Source: Shinella sp032095155 (GTDB taxonomy: Bacteria; Pseudomonadota; Alphaproteobacteria; Rhizobiales; Rhizobiaceae). Taken from it: a DNA stretch of 64,000 nt. The notes under the pieces are model-generated. The model worked only from the letters and a program-made list of their open reading frames with translations. It did not search any database and had not been told where the DNA came from. Shown piece by piece: positions 26,568 to 35,233 of the stretch; within the stretch, counting starts at the first letter, position 1, and each line of letters opens with the position of its first letter. Both the position numbers and the translations under genes were made by a program. The DNA lies in assembly GCF_049199905.1 (NCBI RefSeq), contig NZ_JBLZPK010000024.1, positions 99,684-163,683 on the forward strand, in the 5' to 3' direction.

Positions 26568-28499
26568 CTAGGCTTGGTGTGTCGATGGCGCGGTCGCGCC
26601 GAGAAGCTGCGTCGAAAGAATGCCGATGAAGGCGGCGTTGTCGCGGAAGCTGTTCGCCTGCCCCTTGAGGACCTTGTCCTTCAGCTTGGCGACCGCCGGA
26701 CCATTGAACAGGCCGCTCTCTGCAAGCCGGGCCGGCGAAAGCACGTCGTCGAGATAGGCCGGCGTGCCGGGTGCGGCGAAACTCTCGCTGTCGGGCGCGC
26801 GGTAGGGCTGCTTGGGGCGGTCGATGATCGCTTCGGGCACGAGGCCGCGGGCAGCTTCCTTGAGGATGTGTTTTTCGCGCAGCCCGCGCAGCTTCGCCTC
26901 CGGCGGCAGGCTGGCGGCGAAGGCGACGACGCGGGGATCGAGGAAGGGAAAGCGCCCTTCCACCGCATTGGCCATCATCACCCGGTCACCCTGGCTGGAC
27001 AGTATATAGCCCGGCAGCAGAAACGCCGTTTCGAGATATTGCGCCTGATGCAGCGCATGCCAGCGGCCGAAATCCGCCGGCAGTCGGGCAGCGAGGTCGG
27101 CAGCGGCATCGTAGTCGCCGAGCGTGGTCTTCAAGTCTGGCGAGAAGAAAAGCTTGGCGGCCGCCGTCGAGCGGAAGCGGGGGCGGTGGGAATAGAGCGG
27201 GTCATCATGCGCTTCCGCGCCAAAGGCGAAGAAGCGGGCGAGATAATCCGGCGACTGCTGCTGCAAGCCCGGCAGGTAGGGATAGAGCCGCTGGAAGAGG
27301 CGGGGGCGGCGGGCTGACGCCGGCTGACGGCCACAGAAGCGGCGCACGCGCGCTTCGCGGAAAAGATCGTAGCCGGCAAAGATCTCGTCCGCGCCTTCGC
27401 CCGTCAGCACCACCTTCATGCCGCGCTCGCGCACACGGGCGGCAAGCTTGTGGAGCGGCACGGGCGCGGTGCGCAGGATCGGGCATTCGATATGGCGCAT
27501 CGCGGCGGGCAAGCCGGCTGCGATGGCCGCCGTCGTGCATTCCACGCTGTCGGCCTCGGCGTCGAGCGTCGCGGCCATCTGGCGCTGCCAGCCGCTTTCG
27601 TCATGCTCCTCGCTGCGGAAGGTCAGCGAGAAGGTGCGCAGGCCGTGGGTGACGGTGCGCGCGGCGAGCGCCGAGATCAGCGAGGAATCGAGGCCGCCGG
27701 AGAGATAGGCGCCGACAGGCACGTCGGCGCGCAGCCGGATGCGGGTGGCATCGGAGAGCAGAGCTCGCAATTCCTCCACTTGTTCGTCCATCGGACGGGC
27801 CGGCGGTGCGTCGGCGCGGTCCGGATAGCTGAGTTGCCACCAGGGGCGGATGGTGCGTGCGCCGTCCCGGACGAGCATCAGATGGCCGGGCGGCAGTTCG
27901 TGGATGCGGCGATAGGCGGTGCGCGGGGGGAGGGGGCACCACAGCGTGAAAATCTGGTCCAGCGCAAAGGGATCGATTTCCGCCGTGATGCCGGGAAGCG
28001 CAAGCAGCGCCCCGATCTCCGAGGCGAAGAACAGCGCGCCCGCATGCTCGGTGTAGAAGAGCGGCCGCACACCCATGCGGTCGCGCGCCAGAAGCAGCGT
28101 GCGGCTGCGCGCATCGTGCAGCGCGAAGGCGAAATCGCCGTTGAAATCCTCGAGGCAATCGGCGCCCTTCGCCTCGTAGGCCTTCAGCAGCACCTCGGTG
28201 TCGGAGGTCCTCTGGAAGCGGTGGCCGCGCGCTTTCAGGTCCTCGCGTAGCTCGACATAGTTGAAGATCTCGCCGTTGAAGGAGACGGCAAGTGCCGCAT
28301 CGTCCGACACCATCGGCTGGGCGCCGTCGGCAAGGCCGACGATGGAAAGGCGGGTATGGGCAAGGCCGGTGTCGCCGCGCACAAGCGCGCCCTCGCCGTC
28401 CGGCCCGCGGTGGCGAAGCGCCGCGACCATGCGGGAAAGGTAGTCCGCGCTCTGTTCGGCCGAAAAGTTTCCTCCGTGATATCCCGCGATCCCGCACAT
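26568..28499 (-). CDS. Asparagine synthetase (glutamine-hydrolysing), AsnB family
   Basis: A 643-residue protein. The N-terminal class II glutamine amidotransferase domain begins MCGIAGYHGG with the nucleophile Cys2, and includes LSFNGEIFNYVELR-type and LLARDRMG segments. The C-terminal synthetase domain has the PP-loop LSGGLDSSLISALAA and the GEGADEIFAGY motif. Primary-metabolic AsnB is about 550 aa. Longer members like this commonly sit in polysaccharide or secondary-metabolite clusters and amidate other carboxylates. Here it is followed by carrier protein and ligase genes, which argues for amidation of a carrier-bound or specialised acid. Confidence 0.9.
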   Translation of the reverse strand: MCGIAGYHGGNFSAEQSADYLSRMVAALRHRGPDGEGALVRGDTGLAHTRLSIVGLADGAQPMVSDDAALAVSFNGEIFNYVELREDLKARGHRFQRTSDTEVLLKAYEAKGADCLEDFNGDFAFALHDARSRTLLLARDRMGVRPLFYTEHAGALFFASEIGALLALPGITAEIDPFALDQIFTLWCPLPPRTAYRRIHELPPGHLMLVRDGARTIRPWWQLSYPDRADAPPARPMDEQVEELRALLSDATRIRLRADVPVGAYLSGGLDSSLISALAARTVTHGLRTFSLTFRSEEHDESGWQRQMAATLDAEADSVECTTAAIAAGLPAAMRHIECPILRTAPVPLHKLAARVRERGMKVVLTGEGADEIFAGYDLFREARVRRFCGRQPASARRPRLFQRLYPYLPGLQQQSPDYLARFFAFGAEAHDDPLYSHRPRFRSTAAAKLFFSPDLKTTLGDYDAAADLAARLPADFGRWHALHQAQYLETAFLLPGYILSSQGDRVMMANAVEGRFPFLDPRVVAFAASLPPEAKLRGLREKHILKEAARGLVPEAIIDRPKQPYRAPDSESFAAPGTPAYLDDVLSPARLAESGLFNGPAVAKLKDKVLKGQANSFRDNAAFIGILSTQLLGATAPSTHQA

Positions 28500-28505
28500 G
28501 CCGGG

Positions 28506-29615
28506 CTACTCGAAACGGTCGCCGATGAGGCGCGTCCAGCCCTCGCCGGCAAGGCCATTGAGGAAGGGCTGGCCGTTCGTCAGGGCGGCGAGGATGGCCG
28601 GTTCGCGGGCATGCACGACGGTCGAGGAGGCGTGCAGGAAAGCGCATTTCTTGCCGATCATCGCCTGAAGCAGTTGCGGCTGCGTGCGGCCCCGGATCGC
28701 GACGAGACCGCGCTCATAGGCATTGCGGATAAGGCAGTCGATGACGATGGGCTCCTGTGCCGGTGCCGCCATGACCTGCACGGCGCGCCCGATGCTGCCG
28801 GGATTTCCATAATAGAGATAGAGACCGATTGGCTTGCCGGTCCGCGTGCGAACGATGTGCTGGATGCGCTCGCCATGCAGTGCCTTGCGTTCGGCATGAC
28901 CCAGCATGCCTTCCAGTGTCGTCTGATCCCAGACGGGGCGCAGCGGAAACTGCGTGACCAGATCGCGGCACAGGGCGGCGAATTCGGCGTTGTCGGCCGC
29001 GGTCGCCTCGAAGGCATCGGCCTTGCCGGCGAGCGGGGCATAGTGAGACCATGTCTGCCGGTCGCCATGTCGGCAGAGAATGGCGTCGCCGAGCTTTGCG
29101 AAGGGCGACAGCAGGCGTGCCGCCGAAATTTTCGCGGCCGCCGCTTCCAGTGCGAAAGACGCGGGCTTGAGGATGCGCAGCCATTCCAGACTGTAGGAGG
29201 CCAGCACACCTGCCCGCATCGACCGCCACATGTCGGTGGACACGTCGTTGGAGGTCTCGCTGAAGGACAGATCCTGCGGGCCGGAGAGCGCGTCGCGCAG
29301 CAGGCGGGCGCCGGCGAAGGGATCGCTGTCGCGATCGTCGCTGGCGAAGGTGCCGCAATTGGCGGCGAGCAGGCGGCGGCCCTCGAATTCCATTTCGACG
29401 GGCAGCACGCCGAGGAAGCCCGAGACAGTGCCGTCGGCGCGCACATGCACGCGTGAGAAAAGACCGGTGTCGTGGCTGGCCTCGCCGAGGAAGAGCGTTT
29501 GCAGATAGGTCTTCAGGTCGTCGTTCGCCGGCTCACCGCTCTTGCGCAGCAGCCGCTGAAAGAGGCTCGCCACCGCTTCGACATCCCCTGCCTCAAATGA
29601 ACGCACGCTCGACAT
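28506..29615 (-). CDS. GNAT-superfamily acyltransferase-like protein
   Basis: A 369-residue protein opening with MSSVRSFEAGDVEAVASLFQRL, a typical GNAT N-terminus. It has a probable second degenerate GNAT-like half (a GKPIGLYLYYGNP strand region near residues 280-300). I do not recognise a named family. The Met at 29615 is preferred over one 30 codons upstream because the upstream part is basic and non-globular. It is the first gene of the operon that continues with asparagine synthetase six bases later, so it may transfer an acyl group from the carrier protein to an amine. Confidence 0.75.
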   Translation of the reverse strand: MSSVRSFEAGDVEAVASLFQRLLRKSGEPANDDLKTYLQTLFLGEASHDTGLFSRVHVRADGTVSGFLGVLPVEMEFEGRRLLAANCGTFASDDRDSDPFAGARLLRDALSGPQDLSFSETSNDVSTDMWRSMRAGVLASYSLEWLRILKPASFALEAAAAKISAARLLSPFAKLGDAILCRHGDRQTWSHYAPLAGKADAFEATAADNAEFAALCRDLVTQFPLRPVWDQTTLEGMLGHAERKALHGERIQHIVRTRTGKPIGLYLYYGNPGSIGRAVQVMAAPAQEPIVIDCLIRNAYERGLVAIRGRTQPQLLQAMIGKKCAFLHASSTVVHAREPAILAALTNGQPFLNGLAGEGWTRLIGDRFE

Positions 29616-29715
29616 CGCGACCCACTCAGAACCTGTCCCATTCCGGCTCGCGGCAAAGAATTGCCGTTCGCTTTCCTTACGTGAGTAGCGTGAAGAAAGG
29701 GTCAAGACGGGACAA

Positions 29716-29741
29716 ACGGCGCCGCTTCGGGGCGGCGCCGT
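29716..29741 (-). terminator. Terminator-like hairpin after the glutaredoxin-MauE gene
   Basis: ACGGCGCCGC (29716-29725) pairs perfectly with GCGGCGCCGT (29732-29741) around a 6-base loop. On the - strand it is followed by TTTGT. It lies just past the glutaredoxin-MauE stop and before the GNAT operon, so it should insulate the two units. The T-run is short. Confidence 0.6.
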
Positions 29742-29747
29742 GCCGTT

Positions 29748-30527
29748 TTACATGGCGTGGCCGCCGATATAGCCAAGCGAGGCGGCCGCCATCCAGGCCG
29801 CCATGGCGATCATCATCAGGTTTTCCGTGAGCGAGATGAAGCCGAGCGGGACGTTGCTTGCGCCGCCGACGCAGGCGCATTTCAGTTCGCGCTTGTCGAT
29901 ATAGACGGCCTTGAACACCGAGGCGGCGCCGATCGTGCCGATGAGGAGGGCGATCGGGACGGACAGCCAGTTGAGCGCGCCCGCCACCATCAGCACGCCA
30001 GCGAGGCCCTCCGCATAGGGGTAGATGTAGCTGTAGGGCACCCAGCGCTTGGCGAGCAGGTCGTAGTTGAGGAACATGGTGGCGAAGCTTTCCACGTTCT
30101 GCAGCTTGAGCAGCGCCAGCACCACCATCGAGAAGGCGATGAACCATTCGGCGGCGCGCAGCGTGAAGGGTGAGCCGCTGACGGCATAGCTTGCCGCCAT
30201 GGCCGTCAGCGCCGTCAGCGCGAAGAGCACGACGACCGGGCGATAGGTGGTGGCCTTGGAGTCGGCAACGGGCTTGCCGAGATAGCGGCGCAGATTGTCG
30301 TAGCCGCCGACCCTGGCGCCGCCGATGAAGACCTGCGGCGTGGTGGCGACGCCATGTTCGGCCTTGAAGGCGTCGGTCGCTTCACGGGTCGTCAGGTGGC
30401 GGTCCTCCACGTCGTAGCCCGAGCGCTTGAGCAGATCCTTCGCCTTGAGGCCGTAGGGGCAGGTGTGGCTCTCCATCACCATGCGGTAGAGAACGGCCTT
30501 CTTGGTATCCTGGGTTTTGTCCAACAT
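29748..30527 (-). CDS. Glutaredoxin-MauE/DoxX membrane fusion protein
   Basis: A 259-residue protein. Residues 1-85 or so are glutaredoxin-like, with the redox motif CPYG in SHTCPYGLKAKDLL and the cis-Pro segment TTPQVFIGG. Residues 95-259 or so hold four hydrophobic helices of the MauE/DoxX type, with two further cysteines in KRELKCACVGG. The start at 30527 is set by CAGGAGACG; the frame extends upstream without protein character. It probably moves electrons between cytoplasmic thiols and the membrane or periplasm, or responds to electrophile or metal stress. Expression is almost certainly controlled by the divergent MerR protein. Confidence 0.88.
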   Translation of the reverse strand: MLDKTQDTKKAVLYRMVMESHTCPYGLKAKDLLKRSGYDVEDRHLTTREATDAFKAEHGVATTPQVFIGGARVGGYDNLRRYLGKPVADSKATTYRPVVVLFALTALTAMAASYAVSGSPFTLRAAEWFIAFSMVVLALLKLQNVESFATMFLNYDLLAKRWVPYSYIYPYAEGLAGVLMVAGALNWLSVPIALLIGTIGAASVFKAVYIDKRELKCACVGGASNVPLGFISLTENLMMIAMAAWMAAASLGYIGGHAM

Positions 30528-30561
30528 CTCACGTCTCCTGTCTTGTGAAATCGTTGGCAGA

Positions 30562-30593
30562 ACTATAGGTTCCGTACCATGGTACGGAGTCAA
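30562..30593 (-). promoter_or_regulatory. MerR-type promoter with 20-bp spacer and dyad operator
   Basis: Read on the - strand, -35 TTGACT (30588-30593) and -10 TATAGT (30562-30567) are separated by 20 bp. The spacer contains the perfect palindrome CCGTACCATGGTACGG (30572-30587). Over-long 19-20 bp spacers with a central dyad are the hallmark of MerR-activated promoters. It drives the glutaredoxin-MauE gene. The ATG of the merR gene (30579) lies inside the dyad. Confidence 0.88.
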
Positions 30594-30983
30594 CAGCCAA
30601 AAGACCTGACGATCGGAAAATTTGCGGCGGCGGCGGATGTCGGCGTCGAGACGGTGCGCTTCTACCAGCGCCGGGGCCTGCTTTCGACGCCCAAGCGCAT
30701 CGACGGCATCCGCCATTACGGCGAAAGCGACGTCAGCCGGCTGCGCTTCATCCGCCAAGCACAGGCGGCCGGCTTCACGCTGGAGGAGATCCGCCAGCTG
30801 CTGGCGCTCGATTCCGGTGAGGATCGTGCTGCGGCACGCGAGATGGCGTCCAAACGCCTTGCCGAACTCGATGCGCGCATGGAGGCGCTGCAACACGCCC
30901 GCGCTTCGTTGCAGAAGCTGGTTTCCGAGTGCGCCGTCGGCAAGACTGGACCTTGCCCGATCCTGAAATCCTTCGGCGCCTGA
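30579..30983 (+). CDS. MerR-family transcriptional regulator
   Basis: A 134-residue regulator with the winged HTH at about residues 10-55 (TIGKFAAAADVGVETVRFYQRRGLL), a coiled-coil dimerisation helix at about 80-118 and a C-terminal effector loop with Cys118 and Cys126 (CAVGKTGPCPIL). The Hg/Zn/Pb sensors also need a Cys near position 80; here that region reads LDSGEDRAAA, so it is not a canonical metal sensor and may sense thiol redox state. No other Met precedes the HTH, so the start codon is inside the shared operator. A + strand TATAGG about 10-15 bp upstream would give a nearly leaderless mRNA. Confidence 0.88.
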   Translation: MVRSQQPKDLTIGKFAAAADVGVETVRFYQRRGLLSTPKRIDGIRHYGESDVSRLRFIRQAQAAGFTLEEIRQLLALDSGEDRAAAREMASKRLAELDARMEALQHARASLQKLVSECAVGKTGPCPILKSFGA

Positions 30984-30994
30984 TCTTTAAGTGT

Positions 30995-32152
30995 TCAGGC
31001 GGCGGATAGCTCATCGACGAGGCGGGCGAGCATCGCATCGCAGCGCGCAAGCTGCTCCGCGCTGACGAATTCATCCGGCTTGTGTCCCTGATCCATAAAA
31101 CCGGGGCCGCAGATGGCGGTGGACATGCCCAATTCCTGATCGAAAAGCCCGCCTTCCGTGCCGAAGGCGACCTTGAGCGTGCCGTCGTCGCCGAGGATCC
31201 TCTTGAGGAGGGTCACGACCGGCGCATCCGCACCGGTGTTGAGGCCGGGATAACCCGAGACCGGCGCGATCTCGATACAGGCCATGGGAAAGCGGTTTCG
31301 ATAGGGTTTTGCGATGGTCTCGGCATCGGCCGCGATACCGGCGAGGATGGCATTCGGATCGTCCTCGGCGATGTTGCGGATCTCGAAATCGATCTCGCAG
31401 CGGTTGGGCACGATGTTGAGCGCGGTGCCGCCCTGCATCATGCCGGCATGGATGGTGGAATAGGGAATGTCGTAGTCGTCGTCGCGTGCGCCGTGGTCGG
31501 CCAGCGCCTCCTGCCGCGCCTGAAGCGCCTGGATGAAGGCCGCGCCGAGATGCAGCGCATTCAGCGCGTTGGGGGCGAGCGCCGAATGGCCCTCCTGCCC
31601 GTGGCAGCAGGCTCGCAGCGCGAGCTTGCCCTTGTGGCCCGTGGCGATCTTCATGCCCGTCGGTTCGCCGACGATGCTGAGCGCCGGCCGTTCGGACCGC
31701 GCCGCGAGCGCCTCGATCATGCTGCGCACGCCGATGCAGCCGATCTCCTCGTCATAGGAGAGCGCAAGATGCAACGGGCGTTTCAGCGGGCGTTCGGCGG
31801 CGAACAGCATGGCGCGCAGCGCGGATGCGACGAAGCCCTTCATGTCCGCCGTGCCACGACCGTAGAACCGGCCGTCCCGCTCGATCAGCGTGAACGGATC
31901 GCCCGTCCAGGCCTGTCCCTCGACGGGCACGACATCCGTATGGCCTGACAGCACGACGCCATCAGGCCCATCCGGGCCGACGGTCGCGAAGAGATTGGCC
32001 CGGCTGCCATCGGGATGAGTGAAACGTTCGATGCGTGCGCCGGCGGTACGCAGCAGGTTTTCCGCATAGGCGAGCAGCGCGAGATTGGAGGTTCGCGAGA
32101 GCGTCGGCTCGGCGACGAGGCGGGCGAGGATTTCCGGGGTCGAGGGGATCAT
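30995..32152 (-). CDS. M20-family deacylase (ArgE-like)
   Basis: A 385-residue zinc amidohydrolase of the ArgE/DapE/peptidase M20 family. Metal and catalytic segments are visible: SGHTDVVPVEG, GTADMKGFVA, SYDEEIGCIG with the general-base Glu, and the late GPGFMDQGHKPDEFV. The start at 32152 gives the usual length; the frame is open for 37 more codons into the upstream gene. It is the last gene of the amine-catabolic operon rather than an arginine-biosynthesis locus, so a different N-acyl amino acid (for example a formyl- or formimino-amino acid) is possible. That substrate is inferred only. Confidence 0.85.
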   Translation of the reverse strand: MIPSTPEILARLVAEPTLSRTSNLALLAYAENLLRTAGARIERFTHPDGSRANLFATVGPDGPDGVVLSGHTDVVPVEGQAWTGDPFTLIERDGRFYGRGTADMKGFVASALRAMLFAAERPLKRPLHLALSYDEEIGCIGVRSMIEALAARSERPALSIVGEPTGMKIATGHKGKLALRACCHGQEGHSALAPNALNALHLGAAFIQALQARQEALADHGARDDDYDIPYSTIHAGMMQGGTALNIVPNRCEIDFEIRNIAEDDPNAILAGIAADAETIAKPYRNRFPMACIEIAPVSGYPGLNTGADAPVVTLLKRILGDDGTLKVAFGTEGGLFDQELGMSTAICGPGFMDQGHKPDEFVSAEQLARCDAMLARLVDELSAA

Positions 32153-32201
32153 GCGCCCATCCGTCGTAAAGTGGCGGGGGGCATGACTGCCCCTCCATCG
32201 G

Positions 32202-32879
32202 TCAGAGATCGCCAGGCACGCCGTAGCTCGGTGCGCCCGAGGGATTGAGCGCGCGGGTGACATAGGCGTCCATCTCGCCGCGCCAGCGTTCCCACAGCGC
32301 CGCGCATTCCTCGATGGGGTCGCCCTCGGTCCAGTCGACGCGCAGGTCCGCGACGTTCCACGAGACCTTATCGACCATGACGAGGCCCATGGAATGCACC
32401 GGGCCTTCCTCGCCGCCCGCCGCGATCGCCGCGCGCATGGCTGATATCAGCCGGTCGCCGAGATGCCGGTCCTTCGCGGCCTCGAACGCTTCCACCATCT
32501 TCTGCGGGATATCCGTCGTCGTCAGCATGTTGCCGGCCGCAACGGCATTGTTGCCGCGCGCCGTCGCATGGGTACCGAGCGTTTTCGCGCCGGAATAGCT
32601 CGCCGTGCCGCCCGCCGCATCGACGAGCGCCAGCTGGCGGTATTCGATGTTGGGCGCCTCGGCGACGAGGCGTGCCAGCGCCGCCTCGGCGGAAAGACCT
32701 GTTGCCATCAGGTCCAGTCCCTTCGGCCCGAGACGCGGATCGGTGACGTTCTGGGTCGAGACGGCGCCGACGCCGGCGCGCGCATGCGCGCAGCGCGCCG
32801 CCACACTCGGCGAGGACGAGGACACGGCGATGCCGAACATGCTGGTCCTCTCGCAGCGTCCGGAAATGGAGAAGGTCAT
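32202..32879 (-). CDS. DUF1028 family protein (Ntn-hydrolase-like)
   Basis: A 225-residue DUF1028 protein. MTFSISGRCERTSMFGIAVSS is the family's opening, followed by GVGAVSTQNVTDPRLGPKGL and NNAVAAGNMLT. The family is predicted to adopt an N-terminal-nucleophile hydrolase fold but has no established substrate. It often occurs beside RidA proteins and amino-acid or amine catabolic genes, as here (ten bases from ridA). A role as an amidase in the same pathway is plausible but unproven. Confidence 0.88.
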   Translation of the reverse strand: MTFSISGRCERTSMFGIAVSSSSPSVAARCAHARAGVGAVSTQNVTDPRLGPKGLDLMATGLSAEAALARLVAEAPNIEYRQLALVDAAGGTASYSGAKTLGTHATARGNNAVAAGNMLTTTDIPQKMVEAFEAAKDRHLGDRLISAMRAAIAAGGEEGPVHSMGLVMVDKVSWNVADLRVDWTEGDPIEECAALWERWRGEMDAYVTRALNPSGAPSYGVPGDL

Positions 32880-32889
32880 GCCGCCCTCC

Positions 32890-33312
32890 TTAGGCTTCGT
32901 CGGGAATGACGGCGGTCGCTTCGATCTCTACCAGCCATTCCGGCCGGGCAAGTGCGGAGACGACGAGGCCGGTCGAGACCGGGAAGACACCCTGCAGATA
33001 TTTGCCCATCTCGGTATAGACGGCCTCGCGGTAGCGGATGTCGATGAGATAGACCACGACGCGGCAGATATGGCTGAGGTCGGAACCGGCCTCCTCCAAG
33101 AGCATCTTGATGTTTTCCATGGCCTTGCGGGCCTGCGCACCGGCATCGCCGATATGCAGGCTTTCGCGCGTGTCGAGGTCCTGTGCGATCTGCCCGCGTA
33201 CGAAAACCGTCGCTCCCCGTGCCACCACCGCCTGGCAGAGATCGTTGTTCAGCTTTTGCTCGGGATAGGTTTCCTTCGTGTTGAAGGGGCGGATACGGGT
33301 GTGCACGGGCAT
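32890..33312 (-). CDS. RidA/YjgF-family protein
   Basis: A 140-residue member of the YjgF/YER057c/UK114 family, with FVRGQIAQDLDTRES, ENIKMLLEEAGSDL and VEIEATAVIPDEA. RidA proteins hydrolyse reactive enamine/imine intermediates. At the position of the substrate-binding Arg105 of archetypal RidA (ARSCVEV), this protein reads STGLVV by eye. That places it with the Rid4-7 type groups, which lack classic imine deaminase activity. It lies in the amine operon, where oxidation produces imines. Confidence 0.9.
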   Translation of the reverse strand: MPVHTRIRPFNTKETYPEQKLNNDLCQAVVARGATVFVRGQIAQDLDTRESLHIGDAGAQARKAMENIKMLLEEAGSDLSHICRVVVYLIDIRYREAVYTEMGKYLQGVFPVSTGLVVSALARPEWLVEIEATAVIPDEA

Positions 33313-33371
33313 TTTGGTCTCCCTGGATGGCGATGGATGGCGCCGCGGTCACCCGCGGCGCAAGAGCGGGG

Positions 33372-34388
33372 TTACTGGAGAAGCTGCGTCCAGACGCGGG
33401 TCACGAGATCCTGCGCGGCGGCCGAGCAGGTGCGCGAGAAGGTGATAGGTACGTCGGGATAGAGCTCCGGCGCGGTCTCCTTGGTGTTTTCCACCTTGTC
33501 CTCGATGACCTTCATCGGCGAGGAATGCGAGTAGAAGTTCATCTGCTCCGTGGCGTTTTCCGTGGTCGACATGAACTCGATGAATTTCACCGCATTGTCG
33601 TGGTTCGGCGCACCCTTCGGGATGACGTAGCTGTCCATCCAGCCAACGAGGCCTTCCTTGGTCATGGCGAGCTTGACCGGCGAGCCGGTCTTGCGGGCGC
33701 GCAGCGAGTCACCGTCCCACCAGAAATGCGCCGAGACTTCGCCGGAGGCGAGGCGGCTTGCGATATTGTCGGAGGAATAGACGGCGACCGACGGCTTCTG
33801 GGCCATCAGCAGGTCGAGCACCTTCTTCATCTCCGCCTGATCTTCCGAGCAGAAGGGCACGCCGAGATAGAGCTGGGCAGCGCCGATCACCTCGTCGGGA
33901 TAGGAGAGGAGCGCGATCTTGCCCTTGAGTTCGCCTTCCGGCTCGAAGAAATATTTGAAGCTGTCGGTCGGACCCTTGTACTGGTCGGTGTTCACCACGA
34001 AGCCGGCGGTGCCGTAGGCGAGCGGAATGGAATAATCCTGCGTCTCGTCCCACCACTGGTTGCGCCACTTCTCCTCGATATTCTCGTAGGCCTTTAGCTT
34101 GCTGGCGCCGAAATTCTCGATGATGCCCTGATCGATCATCACGCGCAGGAAGTGCTGCGAGGGGGTGGCGATGTCATAGCCGGAAGAGCCGGCCTGCAAT
34201 TTGGTCAGCAGGTCCTCGTTGGAGGTGAAACTGTCGACATTCACCTTCACGTCGTTCTCCTTGGAGAACTTTTCGATGAGCGCGGGCGAGATGGATTCGG
34301 CCCAGGCGTAGATGTTGAGTTCGCCGGCCGCATGCGCGCTGGTGGCGAAGCAGAGGGCGAGGGCTGTGGCTGCAAAGTACTTCTTCAT
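33372..34388 (-). CDS. Periplasmic polyamine/amine-binding protein (PotD family)
   Basis: A 338-residue solute-binding protein of the spermidine/putrescine class. The signal peptide MKKYFAATALALCFATSAHA (1-20) is followed by GELNIYAWAESISPALIEKF. LQAGSSGYDIATPSQHF and AHFWWDGDSLRARK are typical later segments. It lies 35 bp downstream of the two permease genes, in the operon headed by the flavin amine dehydrogenase. The ligand is therefore probably that enzyme's cationic amine substrate. Confidence 0.92.
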   Translation of the reverse strand: MKKYFAATALALCFATSAHAAGELNIYAWAESISPALIEKFSKENDVKVNVDSFTSNEDLLTKLQAGSSGYDIATPSQHFLRVMIDQGIIENFGASKLKAYENIEEKWRNQWWDETQDYSIPLAYGTAGFVVNTDQYKGPTDSFKYFFEPEGELKGKIALLSYPDEVIGAAQLYLGVPFCSEDQAEMKKVLDLLMAQKPSVAVYSSDNIASRLASGEVSAHFWWDGDSLRARKTGSPVKLAMTKEGLVGWMDSYVIPKGAPNHDNAVKFIEFMSTTENATEQMNFYSHSSPMKVIEDKVENTKETAPELYPDVPITFSRTCSAAAQDLVTRVWTQLLQ

Positions 34389-34423
34389 TTTATGTTCCTC
34401 TCTTTGATTATGGTTCGGCCCGG

Positions 34424-35233
34424 TTATTGGTCAGGGTTGCCGCGTGTGCCGCGTGCCGCAACGAGAAGGGCGGCGGTGGCAAGGACGAGCGAGGCAAGGA
34501 TCAGGAGCGTCGCGATGGCGTTCAGTTCCGGCGAAGTGCCGGCGCGGATCAGCGAGAAGATATAGACGGGCAGCGTCGTCGAACCGCCTGTCGCAAGCAG
34601 GTTCGAGGTGATGAAGTCGTCCATCGAAATGAGGAAGGCGAGCATCGCGCCGGAGAAGACGCCGGGGAAGATCAGCGGCAGTGTCACCCGGCGGAAGGTC
34701 GTCCAGCGGTCGGCATAGAGATCGGCGCTTGCCTCTTCGAGATCGAGCGACATGCCCTGAAGGCGCGCGCGGATCGGCAGGAAGGCGAAGGGCGTGCAGA
34801 AGGCGGAATGGGCGACGATGAGCCGGAGAAGACCGTTCTGGATGTCGAGCAGCGAGAACAGGATGAGGGTGGCGACGGCGAGCACGATCTCTGGCAGGAG
34901 CAGCGGCAGGTTGACCACCGTCTCGGAGAGCTTGCGGAAGCGGACATTCTTGCCGCGGATGATGGCAAGCGCCGCCGAGAGTGCGATGAGGGTGGAGACG
35001 ACGGTCGCCACGGCGGCGATTGTCAGCGAGGTTTCGAGCGCGCTCATCAGCGCGGCATTGTTGAGCGCCGAGCCGTACCATTTCAGCGAAAAGCCCGTCC
35101 ACACGCCGGCAACGCGGTTGGCGTTGAAGGAATAGACGACGATGACGGCGAGCGGCACGTAGAGATAGAGGAAGAAGAAGATGGTGAGGGGGCGAAGTCC
35201 CGGATAGCGCTTGACGTCGTGGCGGATGCTCAT
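34424..35233 (-). CDS. ABC transporter permease (PotC type)
   Basis: A 269-residue inner-membrane permease with about six hydrophobic segments, starting at IFFFLYLYVPLAVIVVYSF. The coupling (EAA) loop is LEEASADLYADRWTTFRRV-type (EEASADLYADRW, then TLPLIFPGVFSG). The ATG at 35233 overlaps the stop of the PotB-type gene (ATGA), so the two are translationally coupled. The open frame continues about 420 codons upstream, opposite and across other genes, but that extension is not protein-like. Confidence 0.92.
   Translation of the reverse strand: MSIRHDVKRYPGLRPLTIFFFLYLYVPLAVIVVYSFNANRVAGVWTGFSLKWYGSALNNAALMSALETSLTIAAVATVVSTLIALSAALAIIRGKNVRFRKLSETVVNLPLLLPEIVLAVATLILFSLLDIQNGLLRLIVAHSAFCTPFAFLPIRARLQGMSLDLEEASADLYADRWTTFRRVTLPLIFPGVFSGAMLAFLISMDDFITSNLLATGGSTTLPVYIFSLIRAGTSPELNAIATLLILASLVLATAALLVAARGTRGNPDQ

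Noticed and set aside
30579..30983. Mercury, zinc or lead regulator and resistance locus
   Set aside because: The MerR protein lacks the first metal-binding Cys and there are no mer, znt or pbr genes nearby; the target is a glutaredoxin-MauE protein.
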